Source: Candidatus Mcinerneyibacterium aminivorans (lineage in GTDB: Bacteria > Macinerneyibacteriota > Macinerneyibacteria > Macinerneyibacteriales > Macinerneyibacteriaceae). Taken from it: DNA of 64,000 nucleotides. The stretch lies in assembly GCA_008086245.1 (NCBI GenBank), contig VSIX01000033.1, positions 1 to 64,000 on the forward strand, in the 5' to 3' direction. Made by a program: the position numbers and the translations under genes. Below are positions 51,987 to 61,802 of the stretch, in pieces; the stretch's first letter is position 1, and the number at the start of each line of letters is the position of its first letter. The notes beneath the pieces are model-generated. The model saw only the letters and a list, made by a program, of their open reading frames with translations. It did no database searches and was not told the DNA's origin.

Positions 51987-52568
51987 TTATACCAAACCTG
52001 CAAAACCCATAAAAGCAAGCGACATTAAAGATGCCGTTACAAAGGTTAACCCTAAGCCCTTCAGGGATTCAGGTACATCTGCTAATTCAAGTTTTTCTCT
52101 TATTCCAGCCATCATTACCAAAGCCAATAAAAAACCCAAACCTGCACTAAAACCATGCACTATTGTCTCTAAGAAGTTATATCCCTCATCAATATTTAGG
52201 ATTGTAACACCCAGAATTGCGCAGTTAGTGGTTATTAATGGCAAATATATTCCCAGAGCTTTATAAAGATGGGGTAAAGCTTTATGTAAAAACATCTCGA
52301 TAAACTGAACCAGAGAAGCTATTACCAAAATAAAAGCTATAGTCTGTAGATATTGAAGTCCAAATTTATTCAGAATATAATTCTGAATAATCCAGGTTAC
52401 GGCAGAAGCAATTGTCATTACAAAAATTACTGCTCCTCCCATTCCAAAAGCTGAATCAAGCTTTTTTGAAACTCCCATAAATGGACACAGTCCGAGAAAT
52501 CTTGCAAGAACAAAGTTGTTTACAAGTATAGCTGAAACAGAAATAACAAAAAGTCCACTTATTGACAT
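51987..52568 (-). CDS. rnfA: Rnf complex subunit A
   Basis: A 193-aa six-helix membrane subunit. It has [20 protein letters not shown] and a later TTNCAILGV, the two cysteine-bearing half-helices that in RnfA/RnfE hold an intramembrane [2Fe-2S] cluster. Partner of RnfE in the membrane core. It lies 23 bp before rnfB. Confidence 0.97.
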   Translation of the reverse strand: MSISGLFVISVSAILVNNFVLARFLGLCPFMGVSKKLDSAFGMGGAVIFVMTIASAVTWIIQNYILNKFGLQYLQTIAFILVIASLVQFIEMFLHKALPHLYKALGIYLPLITTNCAILGVTILNIDEGYNFLETIVHGFSAGLGFLLALVMMAGIREKLELADVPESLKGLGLTFVTASLMSLAFMGFAGLV

Positions 52569-52587
52569 TATTTCCTCCCTTTATATA

Positions 52588-53184
52588 TTAATTTTCCTTA
52601 TTTTTCTTTTCAATTGCCTTAAAAATAGCTATTAAAACTCCTATTGTTAAAAAAGCTCCCGGTGCTAATACAAAAAATCCCATTGGCTGGAAGCCTTCAA
52701 CTAACTGCATTCCAAAAACGCTATTTGAACCCAGCATCTCTCTTATAGCACCAATCAATGTTAAAGCCAAAGTAAATCCGACTCCAACTCCTAATGCATC
52801 AATTATAGAATAAAATAAATTATTTTTGGAAGCAAATGCTTCAGCTCTCCCCAAAATCATACAGTTTACAACAATAAGTGGTATAAATAATCCAAGAGCT
52901 TTATCTAGTGCGGGGAAATAAGCCTTCATAAACATCTGAACAAGTGTCACAAATGTAGCAATTACCACAATATACATAGGAATTCTAACCTTATTTGGCA
53001 CCATTTTTTTTATTATTGATACCACGGTATTTGAACCTAGAAGAACAAATGTCGAGGCAAGCCCCATGCCAACTCCATTAACAGCTGAAGTTGTTACAGC
53101 AAGAGTAGGACATAAACCAAGCGCCATTACAAATACGGGATTTTCTTTAATAATTCCTTTAGTAAATTCTTTCCATGCTCTCAT
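52588..53184 (-). CDS. rnfE: Rnf complex subunit E
   Basis: A 198-aa paralogue of RnfA with inverted topology. [21 protein letters not shown] carries the first conserved cysteine and [18 protein letters not shown] the second. Six helices and a short basic tail. It shares one base with rnfG. Confidence 0.97.
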   Translation of the reverse strand: MRAWKEFTKGIIKENPVFVMALGLCPTLAVTTSAVNGVGMGLASTFVLLGSNTVVSIIKKMVPNKVRIPMYIVVIATFVTLVQMFMKAYFPALDKALGLFIPLIVVNCMILGRAEAFASKNNLFYSIIDALGVGVGFTLALTLIGAIREMLGSNSVFGMQLVEGFQPMGFFVLAPGAFLTIGVLIAIFKAIEKKNKEN

Positions 53185-53789
53185 TATTTATCTCCCTTCT
53201 CTTTAGTATCGGAATTCTCTACTTTATTGCTAATATTGTTAAATAAAATATTTATACCGTTATTGATTCCGTCTGTAACCGCTTTGGAGGTAATAGTAGC
53301 AGCTGTTATCGCTTTAATTGCGTTTTTATCTTCGGGAACATCACTTTTCAATACTTCGATAGAGCCAGCTTTTAATTTATCAAATTGTTCCTGAAACCAA
53401 TTTTGTTCACATTTAGCTCCTAAGCCAGGAGTTTCAGCCTGTTTTAAAATACTTATTGATTGTATTTTTTTTGATGGTAAAACACCTACCATAATATTGA
53501 TCCTGGATGAATATCCATTTTTAAAAACTTTAGCAACAAATCCTACTATATTATTATTTTTATCATATCCTATCCAATATTCATTATCTATAAATTTAGA
53601 TTGAATACCCAACTTTTTTGCTTCAAATTTTGATGCATCAGGTAATACCTTTTTTCTAGCTTTTTGTTCTTTCTCTTCCTGGAGTTTTTGGATTTTAGGT
53701 TCGGTTATTTTATTTGCATAACTTAATAAAAACCCTGAAATAAAAGTAATTATTAAAAGAGCTACAGGAAGTTTTAAATACTTTTTCAT
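53184..53789 (-). CDS. rnfG: Rnf complex subunit G (covalent FMN)
   Basis: A 201-aa periplasm-facing flavoprotein with one N-terminal helix (7-25). The FMN attachment motif is ITAATITS near 161-168, with Thr165 the probable acceptor. The usual Gly of the TGAT motif is Ala here. ETPGLGAKC is a further conserved block. It overlaps rnfD by 4 bp. Confidence 0.95.
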   Translation of the reverse strand: MKKYLKLPVALLIITFISGFLLSYANKITEPKIQKLQEEKEQKARKKVLPDASKFEAKKLGIQSKFIDNEYWIGYDKNNNIVGFVAKVFKNGYSSRINIMVGVLPSKKIQSISILKQAETPGLGAKCEQNWFQEQFDKLKAGSIEVLKSDVPEDKNAIKAITAATITSKAVTDGINNGINILFNNISNKVENSDTKEKGDK

Positions 53790-54865
53790 TCTTGACCTCC
53801 CCCAAATGCTTTTGGAACTGTATATCTATCTATTAATGGAACAAATATATTCATAATTAAAATTGAATATGAAACACCTTCTGGATACCCTCCCCACATT
53901 CGTATAATAAAAGTGAGAAGACCTAAACTTATTGCAAAAATCCATCTTCCGGATTTTGTTAATGGCGAAGTAACCATGTCAGTCGCCATGAAAAATGCAC
54001 CAAGCATCAATCCTCCTGTAAAAATATGAAAAAATGGGTTACCTGTAAACAAACCATTATGACCGCCAAATATCCAGGTTAATACTCCCAATGTTCCAAT
54101 ATATGCAAGAGGAATCCTCCAATCGATTATTTTAAGTATCATTAAAAACAATCCTCCAATAAGAATTGTAATTGCAGTTGTTTCCCCAAGACACCCACCA
54201 ATTTTACCTAAAAAAGCGTTCTCTACAAAATCGAAGCTGTATAATTTATCCCACAGATTCACCGCAGTATCATGGATTTCTGGATTTGATGCAGCTTTTC
54301 TAACTTCTTTTAAAGCTGTAAGAGGTGTAGCCGAACTTACCGTATCCACAAGTTTAGCTGCAGTTTGATTACCGGCTGTTTTTATAGATTCAGCAGCTCT
54401 TTGAGAAATTGATAAAAAACCACCTGTAGGTTTTACCCATCCAGAGGTTATTGCAACAGGATAGGAAGCAACTAAAAATGCTCTCCCCACAAGTGCAGGA
54501 TTAAAAATATTATACCCAAGTCCTCCAAATAATTGTTTTGCAATTATAATACCAAAAGCACTTGCAAGAGCAACCTTCCAAAGAGCGATTGTTGGAGGCA
54601 CATTAAAGGTCAACAACATCCCTGTTACAACGGCACTCCCATCAGTAATAGTAATTTTTTTATTAAACAACAATTGCATTAATGCTTCTGAGATTATAGC
54701 AGTGATTATTGCAGTTAGAGTTACCCAGATAGTTCTTATTCCAAATAAAATTATAGTATGGATAAAGGCTGGCAATAACGCCAACACAACCAGCCACATT
54801 ACTTTTTGTACTGAAATATTTTGCTTTAGATGAGGTGATATCGAAACCTGCAGATTTTTATCCAT
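53786..54865 (-). CDS. rnfD: Rnf complex subunit D (covalent FMN)
   Basis: A 359-aa membrane flavoprotein. The FMN site is SSATPL with Thr180. Further landmarks are FGGLGYNIFNPALVGRAFL and, near the end, MATDMVTSPLT. Nine or ten helices. It begins on the last base of rnfC. Confidence 0.96.
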   Translation of the reverse strand: MDKNLQVSISPHLKQNISVQKVMWLVVLALLPAFIHTIILFGIRTIWVTLTAIITAIISEALMQLLFNKKITITDGSAVVTGMLLTFNVPPTIALWKVALASAFGIIIAKQLFGGLGYNIFNPALVGRAFLVASYPVAITSGWVKPTGGFLSISQRAAESIKTAGNQTAAKLVDTVSSATPLTALKEVRKAASNPEIHDTAVNLWDKLYSFDFVENAFLGKIGGCLGETTAITILIGGLFLMILKIIDWRIPLAYIGTLGVLTWIFGGHNGLFTGNPFFHIFTGGLMLGAFFMATDMVTSPLTKSGRWIFAISLGLLTFIIRMWGGYPEGVSYSILIMNIFVPLIDRYTVPKAFGGGQE

Positions 54866-56205
54866 TATTTCTCCTCCTCCTGTTTCTTTTGAGCATTTAT
54901 TTTTCTTACTTCATTTTTACCTATTTTCATGTATTGAACTATTGGAATTTTAGAAGGACACACATATGCACAGCTACCGCACTCTATACAAGCAGAAATC
55001 TCGAGCTCATCAGCTTCTTCATATTTTTCATTTTTAATAAATTTAACAATTTTTGATGGTATTAATTTCATGGGACAGATATCCACACAGCTGGCACAGC
55101 TTATACATGGTAGCTCTTCGTCATGGTGGGTTTTCTTATCGGTAAAAGCAAGTATTCCTGATACTCCCTTTAAAACAGGAACATTCTTCACTGAATGCTG
55201 GGCGATACCCATCATTGGACCACCCGAAATAATTTTTTTAACATTGTCTTTTAACCCACCGGCTTTCTCTATAAGATTTTCAAATGTATCTCCTATCCGA
55301 ACAATAAAATTAGCAGTATCATTCATTGCTTCACCAGAAACTGTTACAGCCCTTTCAATTAAAGGTTTGCCCTCTACAATAGCTTCATAAATCGCCAGTG
55401 AAGTTCCAACATTTTGAACAACTACACCAACATCAAGTGGAAGTCCCCCTACTGGAACTTCTCTATTAGTTATAGCTTTAATTAGTTGTTTTTCAGCACC
55501 CTGTGGATATTTTGTTTTTACAATCTTAACTTCAATATTATTTATATTTTTGCATAATTTTTGAATATTTTTAATAGCTGAAGGTTTGTTATGTTCAATT
55601 CCTATAAACCCTTTATCAGCATCAACAATTTTCATTATAATTTTTAGCCCTTCGATTATCTCTTCTGTCTTCTCCCTCATAAGCCGATCATCACATGTCA
55701 GATATGGTTCACATTCGGCACCATTTAATATAACATAGTCAATATCTTTCCATGGTGGAGGAGATAGTTTTACATCGGTTGGGAAAGTAGCTCCCCCCAT
55801 TCCAACAATACCTCTTTCTCTTATGATTTCCACCAGCTTTTCAGAATCTACAGAATCATAATCCTCAATTTTTTTATTTTCAATCCATTCATCCCCTTCT
55901 GTTTTTTCAATTACTACTGCCCGTGCCTTTCCCAGAGCTGGATGTAAATATTCTCCAATAGCTTTAACCTTGCCTGTAATTGATGAATGAATATTAGCAG
56001 AGATTTTACTATTTGCTTCTGCAATTTTCTGACCTGTTTTAACTTCATCTCCAATTTCAACAATAGGTTTTGCAGGTGCTCCTATATGCTGTGATAATGG
56101 TATTATAACCTGTTCGGGGATTTTAAGCTTTTTAAGCGATTTATCTTCAGATAGCTCTTTCCCCTCAGGTGGATGAATTCCTCCTTTAAATGTTAACACT
56201 TTCAT
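54865..56205 (-). CDS. rnfC: Rnf complex subunit C (NADH site)
   Basis: A 446-aa soluble subunit where NAD+ is reduced. The N-terminal part has the Rnf barrel domain (GGIHPPEGKELS, IGAPAKPIVEIGDEVKTGQ). Next comes the NuoF-like nucleotide/FMN domain (GIVGMGGATFPTDVK, NGAECEPYLTCDD). Two ferredoxin motifs, CISCASCVDIC and CIECGSCAYVC, lie near 370-420. It lies 13 bp after greA, so the six-gene rnf cluster (CDGEAB) is probably read from the greA promoter. Confidence 0.96.
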   Translation of the reverse strand: MKVLTFKGGIHPPEGKELSEDKSLKKLKIPEQVIIPLSQHIGAPAKPIVEIGDEVKTGQKIAEANSKISANIHSSITGKVKAIGEYLHPALGKARAVVIEKTEGDEWIENKKIEDYDSVDSEKLVEIIRERGIVGMGGATFPTDVKLSPPPWKDIDYVILNGAECEPYLTCDDRLMREKTEEIIEGLKIIMKIVDADKGFIGIEHNKPSAIKNIQKLCKNINNIEVKIVKTKYPQGAEKQLIKAITNREVPVGGLPLDVGVVVQNVGTSLAIYEAIVEGKPLIERAVTVSGEAMNDTANFIVRIGDTFENLIEKAGGLKDNVKKIISGGPMMGIAQHSVKNVPVLKGVSGILAFTDKKTHHDEELPCISCASCVDICPMKLIPSKIVKFIKNEKYEEADELEISACIECGSCAYVCPSKIPIVQYMKIGKNEVRKINAQKKQEEEK

Positions 56206-56218
56206 CTCCCTCCTTTAT

Positions 56219-56695
56219 TTAGAATCCTTTTTCAATTTTTAACACTTTATATTTTTTATTACCACCTGGAGTTCTAACAAGAAGCTTATCTCCTTCTTTT
56301 TTCCCAATTAATGAACTCCCTATAGGTGAATCTACAGAAATCTTATTTTCCTTATAATTGGATTCTTCTTTAGATACAAGAATATAGACTTCTTCATCTT
56401 CATTATCCAAATTTTTTAAGGTTACTTTAGCCCCTATTACAATTTTTTCAGTTGTGAAGTTAGACTCATCTAAAATCCTTGCATTTGCAAGTTTTCTCTG
56501 AAGTTCAGAAATTCTTGATTCTAAAAACTTTTGTTTTTCCTTAGCTGTTTTATATTCCGCATTTTCGCTTAAATCCCCTAAAGCTTTTGCCTCTTTTATA
56601 GCTTTTAAAACTGCAGGTCTTTCTTCAGATTTTAACCTTTTTAACTCTTTTTGAAGCTCTTCATATTTTTTTTGACTTATATAAAAACTCTCCAT
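56219..56695 (-). CDS. greA: Transcription elongation factor GreA
   Basis: A 158-aa protein that rescues stalled RNA polymerase by stimulating transcript cleavage. The N-terminal coiled coil carries the acidic tip (ALGDLSENAEYKTAKE), and the C-terminal FKBP-like domain has SPIGSSLIGKKEGD. Ordinary length. It stands first, ahead of rnfCDGEAB, with a strong promoter upstream. Confidence 0.96.
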   Translation of the reverse strand: MESFYISQKKYEELQKELKRLKSEERPAVLKAIKEAKALGDLSENAEYKTAKEKQKFLESRISELQRKLANARILDESNFTTEKIVIGAKVTLKNLDNEDEEVYILVSKEESNYKENKISVDSPIGSSLIGKKEGDKLLVRTPGGNKKYKVLKIEKGF

Positions 56696-56755
56696 AAAGT
56701 ATTTTACCCCCTAAAGCAATTTTTCTTTGTTTTGTTCTGTTTCCAAATCATTAAC

Positions 56756-56783
56756 ATTATATTTAGATATGAGAAATAGTCAA
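56756..56783 (-). promoter_or_regulatory. Promoter of greA-rnf
   Basis: On the minus strand TTGACT (56783-56778), 16 bp, TATAAT (56761-56756). The greA ATG is 60 nt downstream. Confidence 0.75.
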
Positions 56784-56788
56784 CAGAA

Positions 56789-58444
56789 TTAATAATTTTT
56801 GTATAAATAGCGTTTTATTTTTTTTGTTGGTGTTTTTTCAAATGATTCAGGATGTAATTTGATTTCCTTTAAATGAGAATAATTAGGTAATATTTTATTT
56901 ATTTTTTTTCGATTTTCTTCCATTTTAGCGGTTAAATATTCCTGTGGGTCAAGTGAATAATCATCAATTTCATCTAATTTGTCATAATCTGGATATACCA
57001 GTGCATATATATAATTTTCTTCCCCAAAGACTATACTTTCTTCTATAAAATCCATATTGTTTAGCTTGTTTTCAATTTCTTCAGGATATATATTCTGCCC
57101 CGAAGGACCAAGAATCATATTTTTTCTTCTTCCCTTAATAAATAAATACCCATCACTATCGAGTATTCCTAAATCACCTGTTTTCATCCATCCATCATCT
57201 GTAAAAACTTCCTTTGTAGCTTTTTCATTTTTATAATATCCTTTCATCACATTTTCCCCCCGCACAAGAATCTCACCAACCTGATTTTCCGGATCTGCAG
57301 AATCTATTTTTAGGTCAAGATAATCAATAACCTTTCCTACTGAAGCAGTTTTATGAGTTTCGGGTTGATCATAAGCAATTAAAGGAGCACATTCTGTCAT
57401 CCCATACCCTACGGAAAAAGTTAAACCAATTTTTTTGAAAAAATCTTCTATTTGAGGGTCTAAAGGAGCACCTCCAATAACGAGATTAATGAACTCTCCA
57501 CCAAAAGCATTTTCCAGCTGACTTACAATTTTTTTATATATTCCCTTTTTCACAAGCGGAATGTTTGTTAATACTCCGAGTATCCCTTTTTCGAGTTTCG
57601 GTTTAATTTTCTTTTTATACATCTTTTCAATTATTAAAGGAACCATATTTATCAGCTGTGGTTTCACATCATTAAAAGCCTTTAATAATATTTTTGGAGA
57701 AGGAATCATTGAAAGAAAGGTTATTTCAACTCCAACAGTAAAAGGAAACAAAAAATCAAATGCACAACCATAGGCATGTGCAAGAGGTAAAAATGAGAGC
57801 ACCCTATGTTTTGGCTTAAGCTCAATATTATTTTGGGCATATAAAATATTTGCAATTAAAGAATTATAATCCAGCATAACTCCCTTTGAAAAACCTGTAG
57901 TTCCGGAGGTATAAACCAATACTGCAGTTTGATCATTTGTTATTTTTTTATTAAAAGAAAAACTACCAGGGGATAAATTTTTATCAAAATTACTGTATTT
58001 TTCATATACTTTCCTGCTTTTTTTATTTTTAAATGAAAGTAAAGAAAAATTATCTAATGAAAATATTAATTCAAGTTTTTTTATATCATCTTCATCTATT
58101 TTTTTATAGGTTTTTGAAGGACAGAAAAACATTTTGCTATCGGAATGATTTAAAATATGCTCAATGTCCTGAAGATGGAAATCTTTAAGTATTGGTACAA
58201 TCGTTGCCCCATAGGTAACAACTGATATATAAACAATTGCCCAGTTAACGGAATTAGGTCCTAAAAGTGCTATTTTATCTTCCCTCTTAATCCCCAAATC
58301 CTTAAATATTTTATGGAAATATTTTATATAAGAAGCTACTTCACTATATTTAAGTGATTTTCCTTCATAATTTTGTAATGAAACATAATCCCAAAAATTT
58401 TTAATTGATTTTTCTATTAATTCATTAAAATTTTTATCTATCAT
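56789..58444 (-). CDS. AMP-forming acyl-CoA synthetase (long-chain fatty acid-CoA ligase-like)
   Basis: A 551-aa ANL-family enzyme. The ATP loop is VLVYTSGTTGFSKGVM (about 175-190), the adenine site SVGYGMTECAPL and the hinge GWMKTGDLGILDSDGYLFIKGRRKNMI. The C-terminal lysine appears in KTPTKKIKRYL. Most like long-chain acyl-CoA synthetases; the acyl substrate is uncertain. I start at the ATG at 58444 with AAAGGAGA upstream, which overlaps the end of the pit gene by 11 bp; the longer reading lacks a site. Confidence 0.87.
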   Translation of the reverse strand: MIDKNFNELIEKSIKNFWDYVSLQNYEGKSLKYSEVASYIKYFHKIFKDLGIKREDKIALLGPNSVNWAIVYISVVTYGATIVPILKDFHLQDIEHILNHSDSKMFFCPSKTYKKIDEDDIKKLELIFSLDNFSLLSFKNKKSRKVYEKYSNFDKNLSPGSFSFNKKITNDQTAVLVYTSGTTGFSKGVMLDYNSLIANILYAQNNIELKPKHRVLSFLPLAHAYGCAFDFLFPFTVGVEITFLSMIPSPKILLKAFNDVKPQLINMVPLIIEKMYKKKIKPKLEKGILGVLTNIPLVKKGIYKKIVSQLENAFGGEFINLVIGGAPLDPQIEDFFKKIGLTFSVGYGMTECAPLIAYDQPETHKTASVGKVIDYLDLKIDSADPENQVGEILVRGENVMKGYYKNEKATKEVFTDDGWMKTGDLGILDSDGYLFIKGRRKNMILGPSGQNIYPEEIENKLNNMDFIEESIVFGEENYIYALVYPDYDKLDEIDDYSLDPQEYLTAKMEENRKKINKILPNYSHLKEIKLHPESFEKTPTKKIKRYLYKNY

Positions 58445-59576
58445 AATTATCTCCTTTATTAATATACTCACTTGCTTCAACCCTATTTATGCTAACTCTA
58501 TTTTGAATATTTCTACTATATACTTTTTGCATGAACACATTTTGCATGAAAAATAACATTATAAAACAAATTAAGGCTGAAATTAGTGGAGTAGTAACCC
58601 ATCCCAAACTTATTTTTCCTAGAGTCTTGAAACTCAAATTTGAAGCTTTTTTAGCTATGCTTATTCCTAATACTGCCCCCACTACGGCTTGAGAACTGGA
58701 AACAGGTACCAGTGGAAGTGACGGCAATCCATAGGAATTTAAAAAACTTTTTAATCCCCTGGAAGCAAATAAAAAAAGAACGGTAGAACTGGATAATACA
58801 ACAATTAAAGCAGTCATCGGAGAAAGTTTAAATAATTTTTTCCCAACAGTATTCATGACATTTTTTGAATAAGTTAATATTCCGGTAGAAATTGCCATAG
58901 CCCCAATAAAAAAAAGTTGTTGTTTACTGTCAATTATAAAAACATTAAACAAACTAATATTTTCTAACGGGATAGTTTCAGTAAAAACTCCCATAACATT
59001 TGCAATGTTATTAGCTCCCAGACTGTAAGCTCCAAATGCTCCTACAACAATTAAACCTATACGGGTATAAAAATCCTTTCTAATAAGATGAATATTTGAA
59101 TTATGTAATAATTTTCTTATGCCTAAAAAAAATATTATGGAAAAAATTGCTGCAAGTATTGGAGAAGCAATCCAGCTCATAACTATTTTTGTTACTACTG
59201 TCAAGTCTGTTTTTAAACCGACAAAAAAATTCCACCCTATAATGGCTCCTACTATAGATTGGGATGTTGATACAGGAATACTGATATTTGTCATAAGATA
59301 AACGGAAATTGCAGCGGCAAAAGCAACAATAAAAGCTCCCCCCAAAGCATTAACAGACCCCAGTTTTTCAAGAGTTGAACTTGTTCCCTTACCTCCTGAA
59401 ACAGCTCCGATTATTACAAAAATCGAAGCAATAATAGCAGCAGTTTTAAATTTTAACATTTTAGTAGTAACTGCTGTGCCAAAAACATTTGCGGCATCAT
59501 TTGCACCAAGAGACCATCCTAAAAATAGCCCACTTGATAAAAAGAAAAGAATTGTTACTAAACTATATGAATTCAT
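58434..59576 (-). CDS. pit: PiT-family inorganic phosphate transporter
   Basis: A 380-aa transporter with about ten helices. The duplicated PiT signature is present: GWSLGANDAANVFGTAV near the N-terminus and AYSLGANNIANVMGVF in the second half, with PVSTSQSIVGAIIG and PVSSSQAVVGAVLG. It moves phosphate with a cation. It lies 8 bp after the DUF47 gene, its normal partner. Confidence 0.95.
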   Translation of the reverse strand: MNSYSLVTILFFLSSGLFLGWSLGANDAANVFGTAVTTKMLKFKTAAIIASIFVIIGAVSGGKGTSSTLEKLGSVNALGGAFIVAFAAAISVYLMTNISIPVSTSQSIVGAIIGWNFFVGLKTDLTVVTKIVMSWIASPILAAIFSIIFFLGIRKLLHNSNIHLIRKDFYTRIGLIVVGAFGAYSLGANNIANVMGVFTETIPLENISLFNVFIIDSKQQLFFIGAMAISTGILTYSKNVMNTVGKKLFKLSPMTALIVVLSSSTVLFLFASRGLKSFLNSYGLPSLPLVPVSSSQAVVGAVLGISIAKKASNLSFKTLGKISLGWVTTPLISALICFIMLFFMQNVFMQKVYSRNIQNRVSINRVEASEYINKGDNYDR

Positions 59577-59584
59577 ATAATTTC

Positions 59585-60235
59585 CTATATGTTTCTTTTA
59601 ATTGAGTAAACTGCTATTCTTTCACAAACTTCTTCGGCTTCATCGGATAGAAAAGCAACTCTTACGATTATATCCCTCAAATGAATTTTTTTACTTAGCT
59701 CACAATCTTTTTTGTCAAAAATTATTTTTTTTATTTCTGTTTCTACATCATCTGCCTCTGTTTCATAAAATTTAACTTTATTAATATAGTTGTTAACTTC
59801 GGTGATATTACGAAAATAAGCATTCCCGGCTTTCGAGGTAGACTCAATTGCCTTTGAAGAATAATCTGCCAGCTTTAAAAACTTATCTTCAATCTCAGGA
59901 AATATTTCAGGTTTTTCAATATCTATCTGTACAACTACTTCTTTTGCTATATCTACTAAATCATCCATTGTTTCCAGTAGTCCAAGTACATCCCCCCGTG
60001 CATCCGGAATAAGCATCTCCCTGTAGAGTTTAAATTTAATCTCTCTTCTAACTTCATCCGTTTGCCTTTCAAGATCCGATATTTGCTCTATTCTTTTTTT
60101 TAGATCCTTTTTTTCACCTTTACTATAATCCCTGATAGCTTCTTTGAAAACCAAAGCACTTTTTGTTATATTATCCAAAAACAAATCGATTTCTGATTCA
60201 ATAATTTTTGTCTTTTTAATTAAACCATCAAACAT
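59585..60235 (-). CDS. DUF47/PhoU-like Pit accessory protein
   Basis: A 216-aa all-helical protein of the PhoU-related DUF47 family, almost always encoded beside pit. The blocks LERQTDEVRREIKFKLYREM and DARGDVLGLLETMDDLVD are family hallmarks, with acidic residues that bind metal in PhoU-type proteins. It probably controls the transporter (known association, mechanism inferred). Confidence 0.93.
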   Translation of the reverse strand: MFDGLIKKTKIIESEIDLFLDNITKSALVFKEAIRDYSKGEKKDLKKRIEQISDLERQTDEVRREIKFKLYREMLIPDARGDVLGLLETMDDLVDIAKEVVVQIDIEKPEIFPEIEDKFLKLADYSSKAIESTSKAGNAYFRNITEVNNYINKVKFYETEADDVETEIKKIIFDKKDCELSKKIHLRDIIVRVAFLSDEAEEVCERIAVYSIKRNI

Positions 60236-60260
60236 AATAAACCTCTCTTTCCACTTTTTA

Positions 60261-60288
60261 ATTTTATTAAATTACAGACTTAATTCAA
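60261..60288 (-). promoter_or_regulatory. Promoter of the DUF47-pit-ligase operon
   Basis: On the minus strand TTGAAT (60288-60283), 16 bp, TAAAAT (60266-60261); AGAGAGG before the ATG at 60235. Confidence 0.6.
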
Positions 60289-60344
60289 CAAAAATTTTTA
60301 AAAAACCTTGATTTTTAATATATTTACAATATTATGAATATGTT

Positions 60345-61466
60345 ATGGAAATAAATGAGTTTTTTTCTACAGATTATAGGGAATATTTAAATCAAGCATT
60401 ATCCAGATATATCGAGGAAGTATTAAAATACTATTCTACTTTCATAGAAGAAGGGAAAATTTTCCCTGATATCCTATACAACTTAATTATAATTTATTTA
60501 TGGAGAGATAATAAAGATAAGATTCATAATTTCCTGGAAGAACTTCTTGATAAAAATAATGAATATATCAAATATTTAAAATTAAAAGAATACATTTATT
60601 CTGATAATAAATCATTCAGATTTAACAAAGATTTCCCAAAAAATTTAAAAAAAGAATATTCTTCTATATTAATTGATTTTTATGAGAACCACCGGAAAGA
60701 ATTTGACAATAAACCATTTTATTATAAGGAATTTTTTGAAATTCTGGGAGAATATGCCGCAAAAGTGAAAAATATTAATGATGCATTTATTTTTTTCTCT
60801 CTTTCTTTTCTATATAGTAAAGATCTAGCATCTTACTATTACAACCTCGGGAAAATGCATTATTCAAATGATAGAACTCAAAAAGCCTACAATTTATTAT
60901 CTTCTTCAATAGAAATAGACGATAAAAATTCTGATTGCTTAATTGAATTCTCACATGTATGTGCTGAATTAGATAAAGAAACAGAAGCCATTAAAACATT
61001 AAAACTGGTTCATAATAGGCATCCAGATTATCCCGATGTATCTTATCGTTTAGGGAAATATTATCTGGATAATAATAATATAAAAAAGGCAAAAAAATAT
61101 TTTCAAAAAGCGCTTAAATACAACCCCAAATACACATCCGCAAATATAAATTATTTCTACCTTCTTTTTATTGAAGGTAATAAAAATAAAATGCTTAATT
61201 TTATTGATAATATTGAAAATAATGATTTAAAAGATATCTTCCGTTTCTTTTATATTCTGGAATTCAAACAGGATTATGGTAAGCTATTAGATCTTTTAAA
61301 TAAAAATGACAATATATCTTCAGAGATTTCAATAGGTTTATGGGATCATTTTATTGGTATTATGGATGATGAGCATAAACTTTCTTTTACTGAATATCTA
61401 AAAAATAATAAAGAAATTTTAGATAAGGATAAAATTGAGCCTTTAACAATAAAGTTTGAGGGTTAA
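60345..61466 (+). CDS. TPR-repeat protein of unknown role
   Basis: A 373-aa soluble protein without signal peptide. TPR units are plain from about 150 to 270: AFIFFSLSFLYSKDLASYYY, KAYNLLSSSIEIDDKNSDCL, AIKTLKLVHNRHPDYPDVSY and KKAKKYFQKALKYNPKYTSA. The first 140 residues are helical but not clearly repeats. No Shine-Dalgarno precedes the ATG; a TACAAT at 60325-60330 may be a -10 giving a very short leader. The BON-like gene follows after 2 bp. Confidence 0.8.
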   Translation: MEINEFFSTDYREYLNQALSRYIEEVLKYYSTFIEEGKIFPDILYNLIIIYLWRDNKDKIHNFLEELLDKNNEYIKYLKLKEYIYSDNKSFRFNKDFPKNLKKEYSSILIDFYENHRKEFDNKPFYYKEFFEILGEYAAKVKNINDAFIFFSLSFLYSKDLASYYYNLGKMHYSNDRTQKAYNLLSSSIEIDDKNSDCLIEFSHVCAELDKETEAIKTLKLVHNRHPDYPDVSYRLGKYYLDNNNIKKAKKYFQKALKYNPKYTSANINYFYLLFIEGNKNKMLNFIDNIENNDLKDIFRFFYILEFKQDYGKLLDLLNKNDNISSEISIGLWDHFIGIMDDEHKLSFTEYLKNNKEILDKDKIEPLTIKFEG

Positions 61467-61468
61467 TT

Positions 61469-61801
61469 ATGCCCCAATCAGATTTTAAGTTAACCTCTAT
61501 TGTAAGACGAATCATAGTTCAGATGAATATTGATATTAACCAGTTAAATATTTCTGTAATCAATGGGGTAGCTTATCTGGATGGGAAAATAACAAAAACT
61601 GACCCTCATATTCGAAAAATGAAAAACGAATATTCATATGATAATGCAGTTTTAGAAAAAAAACTTGAAAAGGAATATAAAAATACTCTTAAAATGATGG
61701 ACAGAAATATTATAAATGCTCCAGGAGTTAGAGGAGCAGTTTATAAATTTGAAAAGTGGGAAAAAACTTCCGCAGGTGGCTGGATTAAAAAGCCCGATTG
61801 A
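61469..61801 (+). CDS. Small BON-like domain protein
   Basis: A 110-aa soluble protein. The first half (IVVRRIIVQMN-like helix, then LNISVINGVAYLDGKIT) resembles a BON fold, with the typical NGVVxLxG strand, and GVRGAVYKFEKWE near the end completes the sheet. No signal peptide. The assignment is by pattern only. Co-transcribed with the TPR gene; converges on rsmA with a 1-bp gap. Confidence 0.65.
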   Translation: MPQSDFKLTSIVRRIIVQMNIDINQLNISVINGVAYLDGKITKTDPHIRKMKNEYSYDNAVLEKKLEKEYKNTLKMMDRNIINAPGVRGAVYKFEKWEKTSAGGWIKKPD

Positions 61802-61802
61802 T

